This document shows, piece by piece, positions 12,541 through 55,010 of a DNA stretch of 64,000 nucleotides. A model generated the notes under the pieces. That model saw nothing but the letters and a program-made list of their open reading frames with translations, was not told the DNA's origin and did no database searches. Location of the stretch: contig JARCOQ010000006.1 of assembly GCA_029207755.1 (NCBI GenBank), positions 32,246,022 to 32,310,021 of the forward strand, in the 5' to 3' direction. Each line of letters starts with the position of its first letter. The first letter of the stretch is position 1. The DNA comes from Chamaea fasciata. Taxonomy: Eukaryota > Chordata > Aves > Passeriformes > Sylviidae. The position numbers and the translations under genes were made by a program.

Positions 12541-15500
12541 AGTAAAAAAATAGCAACCTCAAGGTTTACCCTTACCTATGTGAAATATTAAAACCCCCAC
12601 AGTAATTGCTAAAGAATACAGATAAGACAGAAAAGTTAAACTTTCGTATGCAAAATTATTTACGTGGGGAAATATGTGCTTGTTCTAAAGTAAAAATACT
12701 GTTGGAGGAGGAACAGTTAGACTTCCAGAAAGATTAACTGAAACTTCAGCCTTAAGGTCAGCTTTGAACAGCCCAACGGAAAAGCAGGCAAAAAAGTGTC
12801 ACCTACAAGTTTTAATTTACTTTCCAAGTATAAATTTCTGACTCTCAGATCTTCCCATCCCACTGGCAAACTGAGATGATGGTAACCAACATGCACAGTT
12901 AACATAGTTTTGCATAGATACAACACATCCTACAAGAACAGCCATATGAACTTGATTGCCTTTGCACAGTAACATGTTCCACAGCAAATTATACAAATTG
13001 TCTGCCATGGAAAATTTGACATAGTTTTCTTGAAAATAACTAGAATAAAGTATTTACATTTTGTTCAGGTAAGGGAATTAATATTGAATAATAGTCATGA
13101 ATAAATCTTTGGGATATTTTGAACCTTTATTCAAATACATAAATGCCTGGGTTTACTTCTCCAACACTTGCCATCTCTTTGGCAGAAAAACATTGAGACA
13201 GGTAGTTTTTGTTTCGTAAAATCTTGTTCATTCCTATTCTTATTTGCAACATTTATTCCTTATCTATTCCAAATTAAAGCTAAGCTTCACAAAGGCTGCT
13301 GTCCCCATACCTCATCCTGCTGCACTGCACAGTCACAGCATCCACCACCCTTTGTGGGGTAAATGAAGACAAGTCTCAGAGATGTATAAAGATTGAAAAC
13401 TTCTCTGAGCCCTGCATCATGCCTAGGTATTCCTACAGCAAAAGGGTGCATATGCATGCTCCCACATGGGACAATGCCAAGCAGTGTTCACTCCTAGTCT
13501 GAGGCTGAAGGAGTTATCTTACAGAACATTTTAATCATGGAAATACACAGGCACAATCTCACAGGAGGTTCCAACGTGATCTGCTGCAGAAACAAAGTAA
13601 GAGGGTTTTTTTTCAGGAGTACTTTGCCCTGAACAAGCAGAAAGCTAAGGCATGTCTGGCATTCAAGGTGCCAGGGATGTTCCAGCCAGAGTTCTGGGGC
13701 CCTGGAAAGGCAGAGACCAGTTAGTTCCCTGACTAAATGCAGAAATCAGAGTTCATTCTAGAAGAAATTTGTAGAACTTTTTGAGAAAAAAGTGTGTCAA
13801 GAAACACAGTAACATATAGACTTAAAACAGAAGGCCCCAGTGCCCTCTGGAAGCCAGCACCTATTTGCATGGGCGGGCAAGCAAGCAAGCAGGAAGGCAA
13901 CTGCCTGAGTGTGAAGGGAACCTTCAAGCAATTTTCCTGAAAAGCAGTGAGCACACTCCTGTTGAACCCTCTCTGGGAGCAAGCGGAAAGGCAGTGAGTG
14001 ACTTGCACGGGTGACATTCTTGCCAGTAGAGAACACTGCTGACAACCAAAAGCAGAGAACAGCTGGGATGAGTTTTGACCAGCTTGCAGTAAGTTGGGAT
14101 GAGCCTGTATCTGTGTCATCTGAAGTCAGCTCTGTGGATTTTTACAAGCACACAGATGTAGCCCAGCTACATGCTAACCCTTAAATTTAGCAGGATTAAA
14201 CAGGTTCTAGGTGGCATGTAACACTTCTACTAGGTTTCTTCATCTCTCGGGTTTACTCCAGCAGAAAACTCAAAGCAGATGAAACTGCTTTTCCCCTTAT
14301 CTAGTTCTATCAGACCACAGTACCCAGAAGCATCCCTGCAGAGAGCTCTAAAGAAACTACTCTGAAATTACTTTACACATTATATAAACTTATCTTCTGA
14401 ACTTTCTTTAAGCATAATGATTAATTGGAATATACACTATTTTTTATTGACAACTCACTTTACAGCTACTCAGCAACCATATTCCTGGTGAGGTAAGAAG
14501 CGTTATAATCATGAACTATTTTACAAGCCAGTGTGCTACTTGGTGAGCAGCAGCTGCCTCAGTAGCCCATTAAGTCCCATGTCTGTCAGGGCACATCTGA
14601 TACACTGAAAGCTGAGATGTGAAGCACTCTGCATGGGCATCCTGAACCTGAGAGCTAAACAGTCACATGTCCTGCACAGTTCCCTATCCTCCACTTCAGT
14701 TAACCAGGTGGCATGCCTAATCCTTGGAATATAGCAGAGATTGCTCCTCAGCCCTTGAAGTCTCTTGTCAAAACCATCCCTGGAGGAGGATTGGGAAGGT
14801 ACTTTGGTGTAAGATAGCCATGTTGCTTTCCTTTAGTCTAACTTCTTCCCTGAAAAGACAGGAAGGAGTTTATTGTTTTTAGAAAATGAAGCAGCACAGG
14901 AGGTTTAAGGAAGGAGCTGCTTTTGAGATTTTTTTTTTCTTTTTTCCTGCTTTACACACAGTAACCTCAAACCTGAAGGAGAGTCCTAGCAGAAGTATTC
15001 TTACCCCCAAGGGGTTTCCAATCTTCCAGGTGAAGGCAGTGAAAGCATGAAGAGAAACAACTTGTTCATTAGGACATTCAAAAAGGAAGCTGAAAGAACC
15101 TCAAACTCCTCTATAAATCAACAATCTGAGAATACTTCATGCAAGACCCTAAAACTGAATCTAAAATTAAAATCTTTCTTTTAGACCTTCACTTTTCCTT
15201 AACTTCCTATAACTAGAGCTTAGTGGTTGGAAGCATCAAAGGAGGAACAGAGTACTTTCTCCACTCCAGACTTTGCTGTAGGCCAGATCAGAGATGATGG
15301 GAAATGTTCTTCCCCTCCCAAGCGCTAAGATGGGACAAGTTCTCCCCCTCTCATGCACCAAGTAGCATAAAAGGGGGAGGAAACAACAGTGCTAGGGCTA
15401 GGTCTCCAGCTCAGTAGCAGTTTGAACATGTACACCTCCATCTTTTTTCCCTGAAAGCTATTTTTAAACTAGTCTATAAGTAGCTTCTCTTTTCTTTGAT

Positions 15501-16624
15501 ACTTAATTAGTTCCAATTAAAATAGACTACATTTATGTAGTATACATTGAAGTGTGAATGGTGCTCATCAGAATACAGTAAGTAATAAACAAACTGCACT
15601 TACACTAAAATATATGTGAATATATCTCCTTAAGACTTCCAAAGGGATTTGGGTTATGAATCACAAACATTCCCCTCAGCATTAGAATCTTATGAGTCAG
15701 AAAGATAGTCATCATTAATCACTTCTCGAGCATTTTTAACAAGGTGGTTCCTGCTTGCTGCATGTTTTCATTCACGTCAGTCATTTACATAGCATAAAAG
15801 GTGTGCCTAGCACTTTAGAGACAATTAACAAAAAAATATTTGCTTTGTAGTGTTTACACCTATAGTAATATCATACAAAACAAGAAAAGATTCCCTTTGT
15901 GAATGAAAGAACAGGAATCGCAACTATGGCAAAGGGGCAAGCTTTTTCCATGGTGTGGGATTTCTGCATTTCTGTGTTATTCTTACTACTCACAATTTTA
16001 TGTAGGAATGTATTTATACAATTCCCTTAAGACTTCAACATTATTGTAACCATGAAAGTATTTTATGCCATCCCCTATCTCAAAGGGATAAAAACCACTG
16101 TTAGACTGTTTTGGGGGTGGGGGAAGGAACCCAATTCTCCACCAAACACACTACTTGCATCAACACGTCTTTTAAGAAGTAGTAACAGAGGTGCCAGCAT
16201 TGCTGCAACCTAAGTGGCTACTCAAGCCAAAAAAAAAAAAAAATCTGGAAAAGAAACACATTTTCCACTCTTTAAAAAAAAAAAGAGAGAAAGATAAGAT
16301 ACCGATTCCATGACTGCCACTTAGTTCAGTACATTTAAGCAAAGAATAAGGAAAGTTTAATTTGTTCTTCCCAGCACAGTTTGTCAGTCATCTTCTTATC
16401 CCCATCTACACATTAGAAAAACCCTCATTATACAACTACCTCTGCACTCCATGGAAAAAACGTATATCCTCACACATATTTTTTCAGCACTCCACTCATG
16501 CTCTCCAAGTATCACAGCTGTTATTTCGGACTTCAGTGCCAAAGAAGGATTCATCAGTCCACAAGGGAGATCAGTTACAAAAAAAAAGGGTGAAAGCAAT
16601 GCAATTAGGGACAGTTTCAGAAGT

Positions 16625-17547
16625 AGTCTGTCACAAGCAGTTTATTAGAAGTTCACTTTGACAATAAATAAGGTATTTCCCAAGCAACCAAAATTTAATT
16701 ATTTAGAAAGTTAAACAACGCAAATTTTCACAATGCAATTTTTAATATATACATATTTTACTGTACTTTACACACCAGTTCATCCAGAGCTGTACAAGAG
16801 TAGGATGTCTATTTTTTAATAGTCACACAGCACGAGACTACCAAGACATGTCTTTAATCTGGAAACTGTGTGTGTAAAAGCAACCCCAAACCACATCAGC
16901 TCCAGGTTGGATAGTCCAACTGGTATGACTGAAACTCTGTTCTTTAGACTAGATGCTGAATTCAAAATCAGATGTATGGCTTACCCAGGAGAAATAGTGC
17001 CTTTTGAGAGTTATGGTTTTAAAGGACTAGTAAGCTGCTCAATTGCAACAGTACGATGCAACCATTTGTAATTTACAGTGCTACTGCACAACCTGCTCTG
17101 TCTTCAACACAAAGTGGCACAGGACAAACTTCTGTAAAAAATTATAATTTCCAATGTTGTAAATCTTTAATAGTAAATACAAACTTTGCACTTAAACTGT
17201 TAACTGTGAAAATGTCTTTCAAGTTTGGTAAAATGAATTAGCAATTCTTCACTTAAATACTCAAGACATTTAATATGCCTCAATAATACTTTTAAGAGTT
17301 TGACATTCAAAATTAACTTCAAAAAATGCTCCCGTTAAATAAAGCACCAGGATTTCCCCACGAGTTTATTCCTTAAAGAAAGTCTATGAAACACTAGCTT
17401 TTTTTTAAACATTAGTTCTGCTAAGAGTTGTAATTCCAAAATAAAATTTAATTCTTATGGTTTGATCAAAGCCATGTTTCCAAAGTGAGCTTTACATATT
17501 CTGTGCAACATCCCATTTCTTTAAGTGCAGAGGTACAGGTCTCCAAG
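16625..17547 (-). other. TRAPPC11: TRAPPC11 3' untranslated region
   Basis: This is the continuation of the last TRAPPC11 exon beyond the stop codon at 17548-17550. On the minus strand AATAAA signals fall at 17365-17370 and 16641-16646, giving candidate cleavage just below each. Downstream of the first signal there is a short G/T-rich segment. Which end is used cannot be decided from sequence; the lower bound given assumes the distal signal. Confidence 0.55.
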
Positions 17548-46887
<29,340 letters not shown>

Positions 46888-47875
46888 AGGACTTTGGTAC
46901 AAGGAAACTCCACCTTTTAATACAGTGCAATTCTGAGTCACCATCTCTCTCTTAATAAATTTCATATTTGTTGAAGTAAACATTTTATAAAGCTCGATTT
47001 CCTAACTTGTAAATCTAGTCACACAAGTTTATCTAGAGACCATCTTCAGAAAAATCAACCAACAAACTTGCCTTAAATGAAGGTTAGAACGTGACAAAGG
47101 ATATAGAGAGCCAGTGTGGTGAAGTGAGTAGTGCTGAAGTGTTTATTAATTTATATTTAGTCTGTAGTAAAATCCTGTTATAGTGAACCCAATGATACTG
47201 TAAACATTTCCTGGTGTTCTTATTCCAATTGAAGAAAAAAGCACTATAACAGTGATTGGTTGCTTGACAGCTTAATTCATCAAAATAAATTATTCCATGG
47301 AAATAAGACCTTTGTCATTTGTTTATCTAGTATGAACTAGAAGGAGAACATACAAATTGTTGCTCTGCAAAGCAGGCTAGAGCTTGTGGTCTTGCTTTCA
47401 CCAGTTACTGGCTGAAATAGTAAATATTAGTGAAAGCAAGGCCAAATATTCTAGTCTGCTCAAAATGAATGGTTATAGCAGGAGTGCAGCTTCTTTATTC
47501 TCCAAGATATCCTGTCTTGGTCTTTCTCCAGACATCCCACTGTCTGAGGAGGGGCAAAAGTGCTTTCTTGCAGCAATGTGTCTCAATGAGTGTTGGGATT
47601 TTGTAGCTGCTTCATTGGAGAAATAGGCATTCATTCTTTTGAGGGATTTGCTGACTAAGTGGTGGGACAGTGGAAGTCAGTAATCCATCAAATGTATTGG
47701 GAGAACTTCTTCACGAGAGCTCTTTTCTTTTTTTTCCCTAATCTGCTCTCTTGTATAAGAAGTCATCTTTACTGTATGAACTGTAATTGAAAACAAGATG
47801 CCTTAATGTCCTTTATTATTTTTGTTTGTTTTGAGATGAACTTTAATAAATGCCTATTTATCTGCTGTGGTATGT
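46888..47875 (+). other. RWDD4: RWDD4 3' untranslated region with alternative poly(A) signals
   Basis: After the TAA at 46885-46887, AATAAA occurs at 46954-46959, 47284-47289 and 47845-47850. The last is followed within about 20 bases by a GT-rich segment (GTGGTATGTGTTTATTG), the best-formed site, so the long form probably ends near 47870. An open frame inside (47384-47626) has no recognisable content and is treated as chance. Confidence 0.65.
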
Positions 47876-50800
47876 GTTTATTGTTTTAAATTCTGTATTG
47901 CCTACTGCACTTTTCACTTTGCAAATTTGAAATGGAAAGGACTCTGTTACAAAGAAAACATTCTTTAAAATTGCTGGAAGAATTCTATCTTCCCTCTTGG
48001 GGGATCATATGTTTGCATGATCTTCAGGGTGGCTGTGTTTGTTATTGATAGGAGTGTCAGTCACTTGACCAGGAGCATAGGACAGTATCCATTGTGTTCA
48101 GTGCACACAGAACAAATCCAGTGTCTCTTTTGAAGAGTGTGCTCCACTGTGTATAGCATCCATCATTTCAGAAAGTCTGGTTTCTTTTTGAACTCTACTC
48201 TCATGCACTAAAACATTGTAAAGTACAAAAGGGAGTTTTTCTGAATGTTGCAGCCTTGCCTTTAACATACACTGGAGGCTCATGGCTGGAGCCTGAGCAA
48301 GAGCACCGGGCACGGAGTGCCAGTGCCAGGAGAAGTTGCTCTGGCAGTACACAGTGAACCTGTAGCAGAGAAGGGCATTTAGCTTTAGTCCCTGCCAGCA
48401 CCAGGACAGGCAGGACTATTCATGAGTTCTCCAAAGGCAATTGGCATGTCTTTGCTGGCATCCTTGGTACATAACTCAAGTTGCTATGACAATTTATCTG
48501 AATAGATTAGTTAGGGAGGGTGGGGGAAGGACAAATAAGAACCAAATCTCTTCCTTTTTATAGTGTTACTGTGTGTAATTTATTGTCCTTGTGAAATGCA
48601 TGGTTTTTCATCTCCTAGTCTGCCTGTAAATCACATGTTCTCATCAAGATACCTGAGAGTCTCCTCTGGTTCTGTATTTACTTTGAATGCTACTTTTGCA
48701 GGAAATATTTTGTATTGGAAATCTTTATACCAGTTTTTAGCATCTGTCTAAATTGTGAAAGGTAATTTGTGTCATTTGAACTATTTTCTGATACGCTATG
48801 ATGGCTGAAACAGGATCATTTAAAGAATCTGGGTACTTGCTATTATGGAGAGGCCTGAGCAGTGATAAATGAGGGGAAGGAAAAACGTAATGATTCTTAC
48901 CAAGCAAGGCACAATTGTAAATAAGAGATCATGACTCCTGAAGGAACTCTAAACACTGTTGAAAAATCCACTGCCACCTTCTTTTTTTTTTTCTTTTATA
49001 AAGACTTCCTGGCAGTGGAAAATCAGTGATTACTCAGTAGGACGTGAGTCTCTTGATTGTAGGGCTACACGACCTGTTTAAAGTCGTGAGTTTTGCAGTA
49101 GAGCTTTGTTTGGCCTGAGAAGACAAGTGCCAATACTAGTAGCACTAAATTAGAGGTAGCAAATGTCCAGAATGCTGTCAGTACCATGACCAAAGATGTC
49201 CCATTGCATTCTAATGTGTCAAATTCCAGGAAGTAATGCAGACTGCTTTTAAGTATGTTGAACAGAGAGGTGACAGCTGTGATTAGTCAGCAGTGTGTGC
49301 CTACCATATCCTGCTCACCTCCTTGGTCAGCCTGGTACAGATGCACTAAAATCAAGGCTGATAATTTCTGCAGTCCTGCTTTGACTGTTAGTATGTGGGG
49401 TGGATGGATAAAGATTGCCCAGCTGATGAGCAATTACATTTTGGTGAGTAAAAGACCAGTAGGAAAAAAGCCAGCATTTCTCCATAGAGGACCTGTGGTA
49501 AAAGTGCAAATGTAAGGATATTATCCTCCTCTCATCTGAGGCAATACAAATGATTTTGGGTTATACTGTGAAATTTGTGCTGTGAAAATCCTTGAACTGG
49601 TCTGAACCAGAAATAATTTCCCTTTGGAAATTGTTCCCTTCAATAGTATGGCACTCTAAGCTCTTGCTGTTAATAGCAGAATGAAGTGGGGAGGAGATGT
49701 TCATTCAACAGAGAAAATACAGAAGTATGAGAATTCTGGGTGGATTGGAGGAGGAAGAGAATGGGGGAAAACGTCCTCATATACAAAACTAGAAGGGCAT
49801 AGGGGATAAATTTTCATTGCTGCAGTACAATACAACAAAACAAAAGCTAAATTCTGGCATGAGTTTGGGTTATGGTAAAGGACTAGATTTTCTTTCTGTT
49901 GCTCTGGTTCCTTTCACCAACACGGATTTGACTTCATCTCAGAATGGGTCTGTTCTGTGGTTGTGAGAAGAATTTCTGTTTACCTGACTGTTATGTTTCC
50001 TGTTATTCTCTTTGTGAGCCTGTGTAAGCAGCCTCTGAAAGCCTGGTGTACTCTCACCATAAGACAAAACGTATTGACTAGGCACTGGAAAGTCATTAAC
50101 TTTGTCCTCTCCTTCATTCAGAGCAAAGTGAGGAGTGACTCCAAATGGCTTAATTACACAAGTCATATGAAAATCTACATCCAGGCACTGGTGTCCTGTG
50201 TCAGACTGAAAATGTTACATAGCTGTCCCTCGCTACTGTGTCTGAGCATTCATGCCTGTGGTTCCTACAGATGTTGTGTTTAAAGTATTCATGTTAAAAG
50301 TAGGGCAGAAATTTGAAAACTCTTATTGTGTTTAGCTACTACAAGCTGTTTATGTTGTGAGATGGGATAAGGTCATAGGGATGAGAGGGAAAGCCAAGCT
50401 GTAACTTCAGAGCCTTACTGGAGAGGAATGAGGTTGTGTGGGTGTCTCTGAGGGCAGTGTTTCTTCTGCGGTATCTGTATTACTGCTAATGATCAGAAAG
50501 GGAAAATTAACCTCATCTGGGTTTGGAAGATATCATTCAAGAAGCGATACAGAAGGAAGAAATCTTTTTCTCAATCATCCGCTAGAATGGCATTGAAAGA
50601 CAATAAACCTGGCCTTGGATGAATTTGCTCTTCAGAGCAGAATCTTACTTTAAATCAAGTATCTGTCAGTAATGTATGTTATGATTTCCTGCAGGTAAAA
50701 CAAATGTGAAGAAAGCATTGTTACGTGAAGAGCAGCTGTTCAGCTGTAGAGAACAATTTGATCTCTACCTATAGGGAAAATGATGCTTCAATTGACCTTG

Positions 50801-52225
50801 AAGACACAGATTTTATAATAGCTCAGGGAAAAGGTAGAGGCCCATCAATAAAAAGTACACAGCTTCTGTAGATGGCTAACAAAATTTGCCCAGCATTATC
50901 AGTTTTATATTTTTCTGTGAAGATCTGCACTAGAGTATTACCAGGTTTTAGTTAACTAGCATATTGCATAATTATGATTTTCCTTTCCCCTCCTCATGCC
51001 ATATGTCTTTAAATTATAAAAGTACAGGATGTCATATAGAAATTTACTTCCAAAATTAAAATAGTGCTAAAGGAAAGGAAATAATCTTACTCAGAAGTTA
51101 GGATGTGCCAAAATTAAAGCTGCCTATGTCATGTTTATATGAAAAAGAATTCATAGGAAGATTTTCTTTTTGTGACTACATGGTTTTTTGGGTTTGTTTG
51201 TAGGTTGGTTTTTTTTCCCCAGTAGAGTCCAAGCAGATGATTAGTGCTTTTCTTCCTAGTGTCCCTTCTAGTGGGAAAGCAATTCAAAAACTGGCTTTTA
51301 GTACTCTCCTAAGGCTGAAAAGAGAAAAAGGTTTTCACTTATTCAAAGCTTCTGCCATCAAACAGCAGAAAAATCAAAAGTCCTATGATTTTTTTTTTTA
51401 ATTACAACAACCTGATCTCATTACGCTTATTTGTGCTAGAATCAGAGGCAGAAAGAAATGCATTAATGGAAGAATGCTATCCTCTATTATGCAACTACTG
51501 TAAAGAAAGAGGTTGTAACTCCAGCAAATGGACCTGAGGTGGGGGCTTTCAGGTGGTGTCAGAAATTATCACCATCGTGTTTCACTGCATCTGGAAATTT
51601 TGAGGAAGGATCAGAGATGAGATATCAAAGATTTGTTGTAATGTTTTCCAGATATGTGGTTTTAATTTTGGAATTCTATTGAATTTATACTCTTAGGGTA
51701 CAGTAAGTGCATTATTGGTTTTGGTATGTAAAAAAGGGCATATTGTAAATCTAGAATGCAAAAGAGGAAGGGACAGGAATACAAAGTCTTGACTGATGTA
51801 CACCATAAGAAACCTGGTAGGTTTGTGCTGTATGTAGATTAGGTTTGTATTTGTGTCCTCGAGTATGTGGGTTTTCATTGTTTCAGGTTTTATGGGGAAA
51901 AAGCCTGATAATCCCATCATCTCAGGAATATTATGAAAGAAAATCTTATAATTACTTAAAGGTATATTTGGAAGAATTAAGGTAACTGAAATAATGCAAA
52001 AGGAGACACTTGTGTTTCACCTCATGGGATATCAAAAGAAATAGTTCTGACCAAAAAAGCAGTGCAGACTGATGGTAATCAGGCAGGTGTTACTCAACAC
52101 TTTTTCAGAGCAAATCATCAAAAGTGTAAATGGAGTTCATTCTAACAGAGAATTGGACTCAAACATTTCAGATGAGCGGGATCTGTTTAATGTGTCATCT
52201 TCATCCCTCAATAGAAGGATGCTGA
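47876..52225. other. Intergenic downstream of RWDD4
   Basis: No gene, RNA gene or transposon is recognisable. The sequence is AT-rich with short open frames on both strands. In mammals ING2 lies beyond RWDD4, but neither its PHD finger nor its N-terminal ING domain appears here. Confidence 0.6.
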
Positions 52226-53215
52226 AATGGGAGGAAATCAGATTTGACAAGCAGGACCTCCCTCTCATGAAGCTATGCTGGCTGGGACTGATGGCTGCAT
52301 TGTCCTCCAGGTGTTTTTCAGTATCTCCCAGAATAGTCTTTTCCATGATTTTACCAGGCACTGAAATGAGACCGACAGGCCTGTAGCTTCCACAGTCATC
52401 CCTCTTGCCTTTCTTGAAAATCAGGACAATGTCACCCAGCTTCCAGTCCACTGGGATCCCTCTGGATTCCCAAAACCAAATTCAAAAATCAAAAGAGGTT
52501 TTGCGATGACGTCCTTGAGGATTCTCAGATGAATCTCATCAGGCCCCATAGATTTTTAGGGATCCAGCTGAAGCAGCAGGCTTGCATAATTTCAGGGTCA
52601 GCTGGGAGTTGAACATTCTTGAGATGAGCCCTGGTCTTCCATCTCATAGCACTGAAACCCCTCTGTCCATCATCTGTGTTGAAGACAGAGGCAAAGAATG
52701 TGTTAAACACCTCTGGCTGGCCCTGTCCCTGTTTGTGAGGTCACCATCCTCAACCTGTAACAGGCCAATGTTATTTTTCAATGCCTACTGCCATTAGTAT
52801 ATTTGACAAAAGCCTTTTATTGTCCCCCACAGTTCTGGCCAACTTCATCTCCAGCTGAGCTTTGGGTGCACAATTTTCTCCCTACAGTGGCAAGAAGCAT
52901 CTCTGTTCTCTTCCCATGTCACCTGACCTTGCTTCCACTGGGCATTTTTCACCTTATTTCCAAGAGAAGGTCCCTATTCAGCCAAACTAGCCTTCTGCCT
53001 TGTCTGACTTCCAACATTTGGGAATAGTTGCTCTTGTGCTCTTAGGAGGTGATGTTTAAAAAGTGACCAGCATTGATGGACCCCAGCACCTGCAAAATAC
53101 ATTTTCCCAGGAGACTTTGCTTACTAGTTTCCTGAGTAACCTGAAATCTGCTCTTCTCATGTCCATTTTGTTGCAAGCACTTACAAACTGCAGCCTACCA
53201 GGTGAGTGCTGAATT
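52226..53215 (-). mobile_element. CR1 LINE internal fragment with reverse transcriptase remnants
   Basis: On the minus strand this encodes decayed CR1 ORF2: FNTFFASVFNTDDG (about 52670-52710), a GPDEIHLRILKD-like stretch (about 52510-52550), then DWKLGDIVLIFKKGKRDDCG and YRPVGLISVPGKIMEKTILG, with QHSFMRGRSCLSNLIS before similarity ends near 52230. These match the start of the CR1 reverse transcriptase domain. Frames are broken between blocks, so it is inactive. It lacks the 3' end, unlike the other copies, so it has been truncated or separated from its tail. Both boundaries are approximate. Confidence 0.85.
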
Positions 53216-53786
53216 CCTTCTGTTCAGAAGTTGTTGGGTAAAAGAATAAATATGCATTTCTTTCCAATCTGTTAAGGAGATTAATTTATTCTTCATTAAT
53301 CTGAAGGTGATTCACTTCTTTAATCAATGGAAATCTAATTGCTAAGCCCTCACATGAAAAAATACTGAGTCTGAAGTTACCTTCAACATTTTATCATGCA
53401 AATGAATTGTATATTTAAATGAGCAGCAGTGCTTTTCTCACTATAGCATGAAGTAGAACATTGGAACCTATTATCTGAAGGAAAACATTCCCTGAGCCTT
53501 TATCGATGATGCCGGTTACACTGTCATCAAATTGGCATATGAGGTTTTATCCCTATCTTAGAGATGGTGTGTAACTTTCCCAGTTAAGATAAATACTTGT
53601 TAAAAAAGGGGTAATAAGTCTCAAACCCATATCTGTCCAAACTGTGCAGCAATTTGGTAGGCTAGAGCTGCACCTACCTGAAATAATGGTGTTCTTTAAT
53701 CATGTTTTATGATTAGAGCAGCTTCTTAACTTTCCAGTATGTTCTCACAGCCTATCTTTTAGTCATGTTTGTAACACATTTTTCAG

Positions 53787-53928
53787 GGATATTTTCAGCA
53801 GACATCTACGCACGGACAGGAAGCTAAGAGCAAATGGCTGAGCACTTTCCAGAAACTGCGTATCATATTTCAAGAGTATGCTCCACTTGCTCTCAGGGAG
53901 GAAGCATCCACGGAGCTTCTGGAGGCAG
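53787..53928 (+). other. Exon-like open segment of unknown identity
   Basis: An acceptor-like ACACATTTTTCAG is followed by 142 bases open in one frame and a GTGAGA donor. The peptide is moderately polar and helix-prone, with segments such as KWLSTFQKLRIIFQEY and EEASTELLEA; I do not recognise it. The frame opens at 53775 and stays open past the donor to a stop near 54037, without an ATG at its beginning. It could be an internal exon of an unrecognised gene, part of a non-coding RNA, or chance. Confidence 0.2.
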
Positions 53929-55010
53929 GTGAGACTAGAAACCCCAAATTAGGAGAAGGGCATTCAGCCAGAATGATCAGCAATACATTATTTCCTAAAA
54001 GAAGGGGACAGGTTAGTTTTGGTAATAAAATAAGTTAGAAGACATCATCGGTTTTGGCACTCCTCAGAATCTTGTGGTAGGACAAGCAATACTTTAGTGA
54101 GAATGTTACCACTGTAATAAATATGTAAAATAGACATTACTTCTCCATAACCATAAATGCCTTTTCCTGTTCAATGTGCGTTTTAATCCACTTAAACATA
54201 TGTAACTCTTTTTACAGTCTGCAGGCAACTCTTTAGGCTCTACTAGAGGACCAGAAAACCTGGAGTTTGGCCAAACAAAATAAAACACATGCTGTGAAAT
54301 GCTGTTTAACTGCAGAGAGTAAAATGACTACTGCAGAGTAGTCTTAATAACACAATAATAATTTAACAGCAAAGCCACAGATTTCGTCAGCTTCTTACAA
54401 ACAGATCTTTTCTGGGTTTTATATTAAGAGCAAAGGAAAATCAGATATTTTCTCTGAGGTTCAAAGTGGTTGTACATCAGAGCTAATGAAGTCACTTAGT
54501 ACTTCTTTCTTAGCACAGAACAATGAGTATTGTAAGCAGGTTCATACAAATGTGCTCTGTCTGTCCCAGTACGTTTTACATGAGCAGGAGGATTCAGAAA
54601 TTTCTGGATTAATTAGCCAGCAGAGACCACATGGAGGACTCAGTCCTACATGTCTACAAACATGTCTGTCTGTACTGTATATGACTTGCACGTAAGCCCC
54701 TCACCTCATAAAAACCTTATGTTACTTAATGTAAGTGCAAACATATGAAGCAGCATAAGGGGAGAAGAGCTAATTAAAATAATTCTGGAAGAGGTTTCTA
54801 GGGTATTTTATCCATTGCTTAAAATTCCAATTAAAATTTATATCTTGTGAAGAACTTCTGATATTAGGTTCTTATTTGTAACTGAAAGTTGGATGGTTTC
54901 CTTTTTTAAAAGGAGAAAAATATTCCTAAGAAAGAAATGTCTTTTGTAAGTTCTACAGTTTCTTTCAGAATGAAAGTTGTGATGTAAAACACATGCCTGC
55001 AGCTTAGTTA
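53929..55010. other. Intergenic, no recognisable feature
   Basis: AT-rich sequence between the exon-like segment and the next CR1 fragment. The open frames are short and none has recognisable content. Confidence 0.55.

Larger units (their letters stand above)
6251..16600. other. Intergenic, right block up to TRAPPC11 3' end
   Basis: No gene is recognisable. The block holds homopolymer and low-complexity tracts: poly(A) at about 6288-6307, an A-rich run at about 8678-8730, a pyrimidine run at about 8918-8952, an A/C-rich run at about 12434-12540, and A runs near 16230 and 16273. There are no CR1 fragments here, unlike the right half of the window. Open frames are short and unsupported. Confidence 0.6.

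Noticed and set aside
47384..47626. 80-codon open frame after RWDD4
   Set aside because: It lies within the likely RWDD4 3' UTR, has no recognisable content and is about the length expected by chance in this composition.
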